In this document: positions 6,180-13,730 of the stretch, one piece after another
How positions within the stretch are numbered: position 1 is the first letter of the stretch
Layout: each line of letters starts with the position of its first letter
Source: Pseudomonadota bacterium
GTDB lineage: Bacteria > Pseudomonadota > Alphaproteobacteria > Sphingomonadales > Sphingomonadaceae
Reading direction: 5' to 3'
NCBI GenBank assembly: GCA_023386135.1
Contig: JAEWKG010000337.1
Location: 1-21,399 of the forward strand
Length of the DNA: 21,399 bases
Translations under genes and position numbers: made by a program
Notes under the pieces: model-generated
Databases searched by the model: none
What the model saw: the letters and a program-made list of their open reading frames with translations, nothing else
What the model was told of the DNA's origin: nothing

Positions 6180-8692
6180 CAGACGTCGAGGTTCGCGACG
6201 TTCAGAGCATTGTCCTGAATGAACTCGCGGCGCGGTTCGACGACATCGCCCATCAGCCGGGTGAAGATCTCGTCGGTCACGTCAGCATCCTCGACCTTTA
6301 CCTGCAGCAGCGCGCGGTTCTCCGGATCGAGGGTGGTCTCCCACAGCTGCTCGGCGTTCATTTCGCCGAGGCCCTTGTAGCGGCTGATCGACAGGCCTTT
6401 GCGCCCGGCGGCAAGCACCGCGTCGAGCAGTTGCGACGGCCGGGTGATCGCGCCATCGCCAACGACCGGCGCTTCGACCCCAGGTTGAACCTCTTGTGCG
6501 TCGTCCTGCTCGTCCGCAACCGGCTCGGGTTCGGGCTCCGCCTCGGCGGATGCACGGGCAAACCGGCTGGGCGTGGCGAAGGCCTCGGCGTGCTCCTCGG
6601 CCAGCTTGTGCAGCTTCCTCGCCTCGGCGCTGTCGAGGAACTTGCCCTCGATCTCATGCGCATCGGTTACCCCCCGCCAACGGCGGGCGAACACGATCGA
6701 CCCGTCGTCACGGCGCTGGACGCTCCACTCGGCCTCCGGATCGCCCTGACCCAACCGGCGCGCCGCCAACTCGAGCGCAGCCATCCGGCCCGCGGCGTCG
6801 AGCGCCGGATCGAATACCCCGGCGAGCGCCATCTGCTCGATCACCGCCGGGTCGTACTTGCGCGGCACGAAGCCGAGCAGGCTGCGGATGCGCAGCGCGT
6901 ACTCGACCAGCGCCGCGAGATCGGCGCCGGTGCGTGCGCCTTGCTGCGTTTCCAGCACGCGGCCCGCGGTGCCGCCCTCGACGAGGTAGCGGTCGAGCGC
7001 CGCCTGGTCCTTCAAGTACACCTCGCTGCGCCCCTTGCTCACCTTGAACAGCGGCGGCTGGGCGATGAACAGGTGCCCCGCCTTGACGATGTCCGGCATC
7101 TGCCGGTGGAAGAACGTCAGCAGCAGCGTGCGGATGTGCGCACCGTCCACGTCGGCGTCGGTCATGATGACGATCTTGTGGTAGCGCAGCTTTTCGAGGT
7201 TGAACTCGTCGCGCAGGCCGGTGCCCATCGCCTGGATCAGCGTGCCGACTTCCTTGGAACTGATGATCCGGTCGAACCGCGCCCGCTCGACGTTGAGGAT
7301 CTTGCCCCGCAGCGGAAGGATCGCCTGATACTTGCTGTCGCGGCCCGACTTGGCCGAGCCGCCCGCGCTGTCGCCCTCGACCAGGAACAGCTCGCACTTC
7401 GACGGATCGCGCTCGCGGCAGTCGCTGAGTTTGCCCGGCAGCGACGCGACCGACATGGCGCCCTTGCGGCTCATCTCGCGCGCCCGGCGGGCAGCCTCGC
7501 GCGCGGCGGCGGCGTCGACGATCTTCTGGATGATCTGCTTGGCGTCGGCGGGGTTTTCCTCCAGCCACTCCGACATCTTCTCACCCATCAGCGCCTCGAG
7601 CGGCTGGCGGACTTCCGATGAAACCAGCTTGTCCTTGGTCTGCGAGCCGAACTTGGGATCGGGCAGCTTTACCGAGACGATCGCGGTCAGCCCTTCGCGC
7701 ATGTCCTCACCGGTGAGGCCGACCTTTTCCTTCTTCAGCAGGCCGGTGCGTTCGGCGTAGGAATTGACCGTGCGGGTCAGCGCCGCGCGGAACGCCGCCA
7801 AGTGGGTGCCGCCATCGCGCTGCGGTATGTTATTGGTGAAGCACAGCACGTTCTCGTAGTACGAATCGTTCCACTCCAGCGCGACGTCGATGCCGATGCC
7901 GTCCTTGTCGGCCGAGACCGAGATCGGCTCCGGCACCAGCGCCTGCTTGTTGCGGTCGAGGAACTTCACGAACGCGGCGATACCGCCCTCGTAGTAGAGG
8001 TCGTGCTCCAGCGGCTCTTCATGCCGCAGGTCGCGCAGCTTGATGCGCACGCCGGAGTTGAGGAATGCGAGCTCGCGGTAACGGTGCTCGAGCTTCTCGA
8101 AGTCGTACTCGGTGACGTTCTTGAACGTGTCGGTCGACGCCATGAAGGTGACGCGGGTGCCGTTGCGCTCGCGGCCCGGGCCCTTGACGATCAGCGGCCC
8201 CACGGCGTCGCCGTTCTCGAACCGCATCCAGTGTTCCTTGCCGTCGCGCCAGATGGTGAGCTCCAGCCATTCCGACAGCGCGTTGACGACCGAGACGCCC
8301 ACGCCGTGGAGGCCGCCCGAGACCTTGTAGGCGTTATCGTCGCTGGTGTTCTCGAACTTACCGCCGGCGTGCAGCTGGGTCATGATGACCTCGGCCGCCG
8401 AGACGCCTTCTTCCTTGTGCATGTCGACCGGAATGCCGCGGCCGTTGTCCTCGACCGAGACCGAGCCGTCGGGGTTGAGCTCGATCAGCACCAGGTCGCA
8501 GTGACCCGCCAGCGCCTCGTCGATCGCGTTGTCGGAAACCTCGAACACCATGTGGTGTAGGCCCGATCCGTCGTCGGTATCGCCGATGTACATGCCCGGG
8601 CGCTTGCGGACGGCGTCGAGGCCTTTCAGGACCTTGATGCTGTCGGCCCCGTAGGCGTTCGAATTCGCGGTGTTTTCGGTGCTATCGTCCAT
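6179..8692 (-). CDS. gyrB: DNA gyrase subunit B
   Basis: An 837-residue ATPase subunit of DNA gyrase, which drives negative supercoiling with GyrA. GHKL ATPase motifs are at the N-terminus: VFEVSDNAIDEA (catalytic Glu51, Mg-binding Asn55), VEDNGRGIPVD, and GGLHGVGVSVVNALS. The transducer contains QTKDKL. The TOPRIM domain has LVEGDSAGGSAKSGRD, PLRGKILNVE and TDADVDGAHIRTLLLTFF. ISRYKGLGEMN and the short tail ending NVANLDV follow. GyrB rather than ParE is supported by VEGDSAGGSAK with the long insert between TOPRIM and YKGLGEMN, which includes a Glu/Pro/Asp-rich acidic linker. Start 8692 was chosen as MDDSTENT; an ATG three codons upstream (8701) is equally open. It is divergent from the M20 peptidase and coupled to the Rap1a-like gene behind it. 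Confidence 0.96.
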   Translation of the reverse strand: MDDSTENTANSNAYGADSIKVLKGLDAVRKRPGMYIGDTDDGSGLHHMVFEVSDNAIDEALAGHCDLVLIELNPDGSVSVEDNGRGIPVDMHKEEGVSAAEVIMTQLHAGGKFENTSDDNAYKVSGGLHGVGVSVVNALSEWLELTIWRDGKEHWMRFENGDAVGPLIVKGPGRERNGTRVTFMASTDTFKNVTEYDFEKLEHRYRELAFLNSGVRIKLRDLRHEEPLEHDLYYEGGIAAFVKFLDRNKQALVPEPISVSADKDGIGIDVALEWNDSYYENVLCFTNNIPQRDGGTHLAAFRAALTRTVNSYAERTGLLKKEKVGLTGEDMREGLTAIVSVKLPDPKFGSQTKDKLVSSEVRQPLEALMGEKMSEWLEENPADAKQIIQKIVDAAAAREAARRAREMSRKGAMSVASLPGKLSDCRERDPSKCELFLVEGDSAGGSAKSGRDSKYQAILPLRGKILNVERARFDRIISSKEVGTLIQAMGTGLRDEFNLEKLRYHKIVIMTDADVDGAHIRTLLLTFFHRQMPDIVKAGHLFIAQPPLFKVSKGRSEVYLKDQAALDRYLVEGGTAGRVLETQQGARTGADLAALVEYALRIRSLLGFVPRKYDPAVIEQMALAGVFDPALDAAGRMAALELAARRLGQGDPEAEWSVQRRDDGSIVFARRWRGVTDAHEIEGKFLDSAEARKLHKLAEEHAEAFATPSRFARASAEAEPEPEPVADEQDDAQEVQPGVEAPVVGDGAITRPSQLLDAVLAAGRKGLSISRYKGLGEMNAEQLWETTLDPENRALLQVKVEDADVTDEIFTRLMGDVVEPRREFIQDNALNVANLDV

Positions 8693-8797
8693 GCCCAGCA
8701 TATAGGCACGAGAGGCCGATTTAGGAACCCGCGCAGGGCCCTTCCATCCACAATCGTTTCCTGCTTTTGTCCCGGGCGAATCGCAGGGGAGAATGTG

Positions 8798-10222
8798 ATG
8801 AAAAAGGCAATCCTGGGGGCGGTCGCGGCTTCCTTGTTGACAACTTCGGCGCTGGCGCAAGTCGCCACCGGCGTGCAGGGCCCGCTGCGGCCCGACCAGC
8901 AGAAGTTCTTCGACCTCTACAAGGAGCTGGTCGAGACCGACACGTCGGTGAACGGCGGCAGCTGCACCCAGGCCGCGGCGCAGATCGCCACGCGGATGAA
9001 GGCGGCGGGCTTCACCGACGATCAGCTGATCCCGTTCTCGGTCGCCGAGCATCCGCAGGACGGCGGGCTGGTGGCGATCCTGCCCGGAACCTCCAAGACG
9101 CTGAAGCCGATGCTGCTGCTCGCGCACATCGACGTCGTCGCGGCCAAGCGCGCCGACTGGGTGCGCGATCCGTTCAAGCTGATCGAGGAGAACGGCTACT
9201 ATTACGCCCGCGGCATTATCGACGACAAGTTCCAGGCCGCGACCTGGTCCGACACGCTGATCCGGCTGAAGCAGGAGGGCTTCAAGCCCAAGCGCACGAT
9301 CAAGATGGCGCTCACCTGCGGCGAGGAGACCGACACCGCGTTCAACGGGGCGGCGTACCTGTCGAAGGAAAAGCGCGACCTGATCGATGCGGCGTTCGCA
9401 TTGAACGAGGGCGGCGGCGGGCGGACCGACGGCAAGGGGCACCTGCTGGTGCAGACCATCCAGGTCGGCGAAAAGGTCTATCAGGATTACAAGCTGACCG
9501 CGACCAACCCGGGCGGGCACAGCTCCGCGCCGCCGCCGGACAACGCGATCTACGATATCGCCCGCGCGCTCGACAAGATTTCGGCGCTCGAGTTCCCGGC
9601 CGAGTTCAGCGACACCACCCGCGCGTTCTTCAGCAAGTCCGGCGCCTTACGCAGCGATGACACCGGCAAGGCGATGGTCGCACTGACCAAGGACCTGAAC
9701 GATGCGCAGGCGATGGCGCTGGTCAACAAGGACAAGTCGCTTCATTCGATGCTGCGCACGACCTGCGTGGCGACGATGATCGAGGGCGGTCATGCCCTGA
9801 ACGCGCTGCCCCAGCGCGCCGAGGCGAACGTCAACTGCCGCATCTTCCCCGGCCACACGCCGGCGGAGATCAAGGACCAGCTCGCCGCGGCGATCGGCAA
9901 CCCCAACATCACGATCGCCTATGGCCGCGAGGACAAACCGCTCGCCAAGCCCCCCGCGCTCGACCCCAAGCTGGTCGGCCCGATGGAGACGCTGGCGGCG
10001 AAGTATTTCCCCGGCGTCCCGGTGATCCCGACGATGTCGACCGGCGCCACCGACGGCGTCTACACCGGCGGCGCGGGCATCCCGACTTACGGCGTTCCGA
10101 GCATCTGGGGCGATCCCGACGGCAATGGGACGCACGGCCTCAACGAACGGGTCGAGGTCAAGGCGGTCTACACCGCGCGCGACTACCTGTTCGACCTGGT
10201 GAAGGAGCTGTCGAGCAAGTGA
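8798..10222 (+). CDS. Secreted M20 family zinc peptidase
   Basis: A 474-residue metallopeptidase of the M20/M25/M40 group, predicted to hydrolyse peptides or acylated amino acids in the periplasm. The signal peptide is residues 1-20 (MKKAILGAVAAS...ALA|Q). Zinc-site residues are visible: His110 and Asp112 in LLLAHIDVV, Asp142/143 in ARGIIDDKF (bridging ligand), Glu176/177 in CGEETD (general base and ligand), and a late GTHGLNER histidine. The dimerisation domain insert (NPGGHSSAPP) lies between them. Start ATG 8798 is preferred over the adjacent GTG 8795 because AGGGGAGA ends at 8792. The stop overlaps the synthetase start (GTGA at 10219-10222), indicating an operon. The substrate cannot be told. 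Confidence 0.92.
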   Translation: MKKAILGAVAASLLTTSALAQVATGVQGPLRPDQQKFFDLYKELVETDTSVNGGSCTQAAAQIATRMKAAGFTDDQLIPFSVAEHPQDGGLVAILPGTSKTLKPMLLLAHIDVVAAKRADWVRDPFKLIEENGYYYARGIIDDKFQAATWSDTLIRLKQEGFKPKRTIKMALTCGEETDTAFNGAAYLSKEKRDLIDAAFALNEGGGGRTDGKGHLLVQTIQVGEKVYQDYKLTATNPGGHSSAPPPDNAIYDIARALDKISALEFPAEFSDTTRAFFSKSGALRSDDTGKAMVALTKDLNDAQAMALVNKDKSLHSMLRTTCVATMIEGGHALNALPQRAEANVNCRIFPGHTPAEIKDQLAAAIGNPNITIAYGREDKPLAKPPALDPKLVGPMETLAAKYFPGVPVIPTMSTGATDGVYTGGAGIPTYGVPSIWGDPDGNGTHGLNERVEVKAVYTARDYLFDLVKELSSK

Positions 10223-11781
10223 CGGCTGAGGATATCGCCGCCCGCCTCGGCGAGCCGTTCGGCTCGTTTCCGCAAGTGCTCGCCGACTGGGCGGCGGTCC
10301 AGCCCGGCAAGGTCGCCCTGCGCGATGAGCAGGGCGAGCTGACCTGGGGCGCGTTAGCGGAACGGGTCGAGCGGATCGCCGCGCGGCTGCAAGCGACCGG
10401 GCTCGAACGCGGGCAGTCGGTGGCGATCCTCGGCACTTCGACGATTCCCTACGCGCTGGTGTTCCTGGCCGCGGTGCGCGCCGGCGGCGTCGCGGCGCCA
10501 CTCACCACCAGCGCCAGCGCCGAGCAGCTTGCCGGAATGGCCGCGGACAGCGGCGCGCGGCACCTGTTCATCGACCGCGCCAAGCTGACCGAGCTCGGCG
10601 AGGGGTTCATGCCGAACCTCGAGCGGATCGTGCTCGACGAAGACCTCGATTCATGGATGGCGCCAGCCGGAAAGCGCGCCGCGCCGCTCGCGCCGGCCGA
10701 GAGCGATCCGTTCAACATCATCTATTCGAGCGGCACCACTGGCATCCCCAAGGGCATCGTCCATTCGCACCTGATGCGCTGGCGGCAGTTCACCGGCACT
10801 GCGCAGGCCTTCCGCGCGACGGGACAGGACGTGATCAGCCTCGCCTCCACCCCGCTTTATTCGAACACCACGATGATCGCCTTCCTGCCGCCGCTGCTCG
10901 CGGGCGGCACGGTGCGGGTCATGGGCAAGTTCGATACCAAGCGCTGGCTCGCGCACGCGCAGGCGGACCGGACCAACGTCACCATGCTGGTGCCGGTGCA
11001 GTACCAGCGGCTTATGGACGAGCCGACGTACGACGACTTCGACCTTTCCGCGCTGCAGGCCAAGTACTGCACCTCCGCCCCGTTCTCGGCCGAGCTCAAG
11101 CGCGAGGTGTTGCGTCGGATGCCGGGCACATTGATCGAGATCTACTCGATGACAGAGGGCGGCGTCGTGTGCCTGCTGCAGGCGCACGAGTTTCCCGACA
11201 AGCTCCACACCGTCGGCCGGGCTGCGCCGGGCAGCGAGCTGAAGGTGCTCGATGACGAGGACAACGCCGTGCCGCCGGGCACGCCGGGCAACCTGATCGG
11301 CCGCTCGGGCACGATGATGTCGGGCTACAAGAACCAGCCGGGCAAGACCCGCGAGGGCTACTGGACCGACCCCGAGAGCGGCGAGACCTGGCAGCGAATG
11401 GGCGACATCGGGAGGATCGACGAGGACGGCTTCGTCGAACTGGTCGGCCGTGCCAAGGACATGATCATCTCGGGCGGGTTCAACATCTATCCGAGCGATC
11501 TCGAAGCCGTGCTCGAAACCGATCCGCGCGTGGCGGAGGCCGCGGTGGTGGGGATGGACAGCCGCAAGTGGGGCGAAACCCCGGTCGGCTTCGTGCGGCT
11601 GATTCCGGGCACGCCGGAAGCGGCGGTGCAGTCGATCCTGACCGAAACCAACGGCAAGCTGGGCAAGACCCAGCGGTTGGCGGCGCTACTGACGATCGAC
11701 GAGATGCCGCGCAGCCATATCGGCAAGCTGCTCAAGACCGAGCTGCGGGAGCGCGCCGCGGCCGAACTGGTAATCGATTAA
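10219..11781 (+). CDS. AMP-dependent acyl-CoA synthetase/ligase
   Basis: A 520-residue ANL-superfamily enzyme that should activate a carboxylic acid as an acyl-adenylate and then form the CoA thioester. Core motifs occur in order: the phosphate-binding loop YSSGTTGIPKG (169-179), YSMTEGG (A5), GDIGRIDEDGF (hinge region), GRAKDMIISGGFNIYPSDLE (A8), and PRSHIGKLLK with catalytic Lys503 (A10). The length is normal. The start is a GTG overlapping the peptidase stop by four bases, so translation is coupled. Acid specificity (long-chain, aromatic or other) cannot be assigned from sequence. Pairing with a secreted peptidase might allow a released acyl group to be reused, but that is conjecture. The shared terminator at 11795-11820 follows. 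Confidence 0.92.
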   Translation: MTAEDIAARLGEPFGSFPQVLADWAAVQPGKVALRDEQGELTWGALAERVERIAARLQATGLERGQSVAILGTSTIPYALVFLAAVRAGGVAAPLTTSASAEQLAGMAADSGARHLFIDRAKLTELGEGFMPNLERIVLDEDLDSWMAPAGKRAAPLAPAESDPFNIIYSSGTTGIPKGIVHSHLMRWRQFTGTAQAFRATGQDVISLASTPLYSNTTMIAFLPPLLAGGTVRVMGKFDTKRWLAHAQADRTNVTMLVPVQYQRLMDEPTYDDFDLSALQAKYCTSAPFSAELKREVLRRMPGTLIEIYSMTEGGVVCLLQAHEFPDKLHTVGRAAPGSELKVLDDEDNAVPPGTPGNLIGRSGTMMSGYKNQPGKTREGYWTDPESGETWQRMGDIGRIDEDGFVELVGRAKDMIISGGFNIYPSDLEAVLETDPRVAEAAVVGMDSRKWGETPVGFVRLIPGTPEAAVQSILTETNGKLGKTQRLAALLTIDEMPRSHIGKLLKTELRERAAAELVID

Positions 11782-11794
11782 CCCCCAAACGCAA

Positions 11795-11820
11795 AAGGCC
11801 CGAGGGAAACCCCGGGCCTT
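11795..11820 (-). terminator. Bidirectional intrinsic terminator, stronger on the minus strand
   Basis: Arms AAGGCCCG and CGGGCCTT form an 8-bp stem. On the minus strand it is followed by a TTTT run (CGGGCCTTTTGCG), so it should end transcripts of the 26-codon gene at 11825-11905. On the plus strand, behind the acyl-CoA synthetase, the T-run is poor. Confidence 0.7.
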
Positions 11821-11824
11821 GCGG

Positions 11825-11905
11825 TTAGGCGATGGTCGCGCCGAGCGTGAGGCCGCTGATGGCCACCGCGGCGAAGAACGCCAGGACGTGCGATGCGAGA
11901 CGCAT
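11825..11905 (-). CDS. 26-residue hydrophobic peptide
   Basis: A short gene encoding MRLASHVLAFFAAVAISG plus LTLGATIA. A good Shine-Dalgarno AGGGAG lies eight bases before the ATG, and an intrinsic terminator follows within five bases of the stop, so the unit is complete. After Arg2 the peptide has only one possibly charged residue (His6) and could form a single membrane helix or a signal-like segment. A promoter-like element (11984-12012) lies about 80 bases upstream, with a palindrome behind it that is shared with the candidate sRNA. I recognise no named family, although similar mini-genes exist in sphingomonads from memory. Candidates are a membrane regulator peptide or a type I toxin-like peptide. 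The function is unknown. Confidence 0.65.
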   Translation of the reverse strand: MRLASHVLAFFAAVAISGLTLGATIA

Positions 11906-11983
11906 GGTCTTGCTCCCTGTTGAAAATGGCACCCGGTGTAATCGGCCGCCCGAACGAGCGTCTGACCCCGGTGATGCAGTAGA

Positions 11984-12012
11984 GAAATATTATTACGCGT
12001 GACTTTTCACAA
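11984..12012 (-). promoter_or_regulatory. Candidate promoter of the 26-residue peptide gene
   Basis: On the minus strand TTGTGA (12012-12007) is followed after 17 bases by TATTTC (11989-11984). The hexamers are weak, but the same arrangement occurs in the second repeat copy. The predicted start is near 11977, giving a leader of about 72 nt. Confidence 0.4.
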
Positions 12013-12048
12013 ATGAGAAGAGCGCGGGATCTGTTGCATTTGACGCAA
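12003..12048. repeat. 46-bp regulatory repeat, copy 1
   Basis: Aligned without gaps to copy 2 (12364-12409), 35 of 46 positions agree, including the exact 15-mer CTTTTCACAAATGAG. It contains TTGC (12034-12037) and GCAA (12045-12048) spaced by seven bases. The palindrome arms are conserved between copies while the spacer differs, as expected for a protein-binding site. Confidence 0.75.
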
Positions 12049-12168
12049 TGGGTGCCTGCACTTCACGGACGCACTGGAAAATCGTGCCAGGTCAGCGCCG
12101 CACGCGCGCACTTGCTCGACCGGCTGCGCCGATCGCAACGCGAAAGATTGGACCTGGTGGACGAGGTG

Positions 12169-12216
12169 AAAACGAAGCGGCGGCCTCGAGGGGGAGAGAG
12201 TAGGCCGCCGCTTCGT
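12169..12216 (-). terminator. Strong intrinsic terminator with C-rich loop
   Basis: A perfect 15-bp stem (12172-12186 with 12202-12216) is followed on the minus strand by TTTT (12172-12169). The 15-nt loop reads ACTCTCTCCCCCTCG on the minus strand. On the plus strand there is no T-run, so orientation is minus. Confidence 0.75.
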
Positions 12217-12338
12217 ATCAATTCGCGGGCCGCCCAAGGGCGGGGGCGAAGCACGCTGCCGTGGACCGGAAGAGGTCCGCGGGCGCTGGCCGGACCCGCC
12301 TGTTCAGGGGGGAGAGGACGGGGCGTCGTCCGGCTTCA
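12169..12338 (-). ncRNA. Candidate C-rich small RNA (about 170 nt)
   Basis: Between a promoter-like element (12345-12373) and an intrinsic terminator (12169-12216), both minus strand, lies non-coding sequence full of hairpins: GCCGGAC/GTCCGGC closing a C-rich domain, GGACC/GGTCC, and CCGCC-CTTG-GGCGG. The RNA would carry CUCUCCCCC twice (positions 12308-12316 and 12190-12198). One copy is in the terminator loop and the other in the first domain. The nine-mer is the exact complement of GGGGGAGAG, the Shine-Dalgarno at 857-865, and close to those at 8785 and before 13636. Anti-Shine-Dalgarno loops are known from alphaproteobacterial stress sRNAs such as the CcsR and GsrN types. It does not fit 6S, tmRNA or SRP RNA by eye. 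Transcription is inferred. Confidence 0.5.
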
Positions 12339-12344
12339 CGCGGA

Positions 12345-12373
12345 GAACTAATCTTTCGCCAAGCTTTTCACAA
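12345..12373 (-). promoter_or_regulatory. Candidate promoter of the small RNA
   Basis: TTGTGA (12373-12368) and TAGTTC (12350-12345) are spaced by 17 bases on the minus strand, matching the layout in copy 1. The predicted start is near 12338, and the TTGC-N7-GCAA palindrome would be centred about 64 bases upstream, a usual position for an activator. Confidence 0.4.
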
Positions 12374-12409
12374 ATGAGTTTAGCGCGCGATGAGTTGCAC
12401 CACGCGCAA
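12364..12409. repeat. 46-bp regulatory repeat, copy 2
   Basis: This is the partner of copy 1 at an offset of 361 bases. The palindrome TTGC (12395-12398) and GCAA (12406-12409) ends immediately before the stop codon of the MFS gene (12410-12412), so the element fills the space directly behind that gene. Confidence 0.75.
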
Positions 12410-13636
12410 CTATCGCCCGACGCGGCGCACCCCGCTCAGGAACAGGCCGACGGCGACCGTCGCGATCGTCGCCGACAGCACTAGCGGCATGGCGGGGAAA
12501 TGGGCGATCGCGCCGGGTCCGGAAAACTTCGCGAACACAAAGGCGTAAAGTGGTGGACCGGCGATTTGCGCGATCGAGCCCACCGCCTGGGTGGCGCCCT
12601 GAAGCTCGCCCTGGCTCGACGCGCCGTCCGCGCCGCTCTCGACCGCGCGGCTGTTGAGAGCGTTGAGCGAGGGGTAGATCAGCCCTTGCAGGCCGTTGAT
12701 CAGGATCGCGGCATAGACGACCACTTCCGACCGGGCGACCGCGAACAGGGCGGTCGCGGTGATGACCGCGCAGAGCCCGACGATCACCGCGCCGACCTCG
12801 CCGATCCGCGGCACCAGCCGGCCCAGCAGCACGCCCTGCACCAGCGCGCTGCCGACCCCGACCGCGGCGAGCGACAGACCGATCTGCCACGCGTTCCACC
12901 CGTAGGCCTCGATCGCGAAGTAGGCCCAGATCGACGGATAGACGATGTGCGCGAGCTGCCACACGCCGATCGCGGCGATGGTCCACAGCACGGTCCGGCT
13001 CTGCCTTCCCAGCGCGCGCAGTCCGGCGAAGGCGTTGGCGCGGGCGAAGCTGAACGGGCGACGCTGGCCCGCGGGCAGGCTCTCGCGCAGCACGAACGTG
13101 CCGAACAGCACGTTGACGAACGCCAGCCCCGCCGCGGCGAGGAACGGGACGCGCGGCCCGAAGGTGCCGAGCAGGCCGCCGATCGCGGGTCCGATGATGA
13201 ACCCGAACCCGAACGCCATGCCCATCAGCCCGAAGCTCGCGGCGCGCTTCTCCGGCGGGGTGACGTCGGCGATGTAGGCGTAGGCCGCCCCGTAGCTCGC
13301 GCCGGTGACGCCGGCGACCATCCGCCCGACGACCAGCCAGCCGAGGCTCGGCGCCAGGCCCTGCACGAGGTAGTCGATCCCGAATGCGCCAAGGCACGCG
13401 AGCAGCACCGGCCGCCGCCCGAAGCGGTCGGACAGGCTGCCGATGATCGGCGCGAACACGAACTGCATCGCGGCATAACCCGCCGCCAGCCACCCGGCCC
13501 ACACCGCGGCGCTGTCGACCGGCATGTCGCCCAGGTGCATGATCAGCTGCGGCAGCACCGGCATGACGATGCCGAAGCCGATCATGTCGACCAGCACGAC
13601 CGCGAACAGAAACCACAGGACCGCGCGCTGCTGCAT
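12410..13636 (-). CDS. MFS transporter, TetA-like (DHA1 family)
   Basis: A 408-residue inner-membrane protein with about twelve hydrophobic helices, predicted to export small molecules by proton antiport. DMIGFGIVMPVLPQL in helix 1, motif A GSLSDRFGRR (66-75) between helices 2 and 3, GRMVAGVTGASYGAAYAYIADVTP, and the motif C-like GPAIGGLLG place it with the tetracycline-exporter TCR/Tet group. Chromosomal members of this group in sphingomonads are usually annotated as TCR/Tet MFS transporters, and resistance should not be assumed. Start 13636 is fixed by AGGGGAGG seven bases upstream; longer in-frame extension is antisense to guaA. It is divergent from guaA, with 94 bases between starts. Confidence 0.9.
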   Translation of the reverse strand: MQQRAVLWFLFAVVLVDMIGFGIVMPVLPQLIMHLGDMPVDSAAVWAGWLAAGYAAMQFVFAPIIGSLSDRFGRRPVLLACLGAFGIDYLVQGLAPSLGWLVVGRMVAGVTGASYGAAYAYIADVTPPEKRAASFGLMGMAFGFGFIIGPAIGGLLGTFGPRVPFLAAAGLAFVNVLFGTFVLRESLPAGQRRPFSFARANAFAGLRALGRQSRTVLWTIAAIGVWQLAHIVYPSIWAYFAIEAYGWNAWQIGLSLAAVGVGSALVQGVLLGRLVPRIGEVGAVIVGLCAVITATALFAVARSEVVVYAAILINGLQGLIYPSLNALNSRAVESGADGASSQGELQGATQAVGSIAQIAGPPLYAFVFAKFSGPGAIAHFPAMPLVLSATIATVAVGLFLSGVRRVGR

Positions 13637-13730
13637 GTGCCCCTCCCCTGCCACATAGGTTAGCCCGGCGCCGGGGACGGAGCAATGCGCGGTGCTGGAC
13701 GCACGGGGGCAGAGCGAATATCGGCCCGCC

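Larger units (their letters stand above)
12013..12351. other. Gene-free interval between the two repeat copies
   Basis: Open frames on both strands here (112 codons plus, 76 codons minus) are Arg/Gly/Pro-rich, lack ribosome sites and resemble no family, so I treat them as chance. The interval instead holds dense inverted repeats and the candidate small RNA on the minus strand. A 10-bp inverted repeat (12140-12149 with 12350-12359, GCGAAAGATT) also spans the sRNA region. Confidence 0.6.

Noticed and set aside
8693..9520. Upstream in-frame extension of gyrB on the minus strand
   Set aside because: It is antisense to the well-supported M20 peptidase and resembles no GyrB sequence. Homologues start at or near MDDSTENT.
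12169..12338. 6S RNA, SRP RNA or tmRNA identity for the hairpin-rich region
   Set aside because: No SRP tetraloop/GGAAG domain, no tRNA-like ends or tag frame, and no long 6S-like rod with a central bubble recognised by eye. A covariance-model search would settle this.
12013..12351. 112-codon plus-strand and 76-codon minus-strand frames in the 12.0-12.35 kb interval
   Set aside because: No ribosome sites, Arg/Gly/Pro-rich composition, and the region is better explained by repeats, hairpins and a terminator.
12410..13636. Acquired tetracycline resistance gene
   Set aside because: Composition matches its neighbours, there is no TetR repressor beside it and no mobile element. It is better read as a chromosomal TCR/Tet-type exporter.
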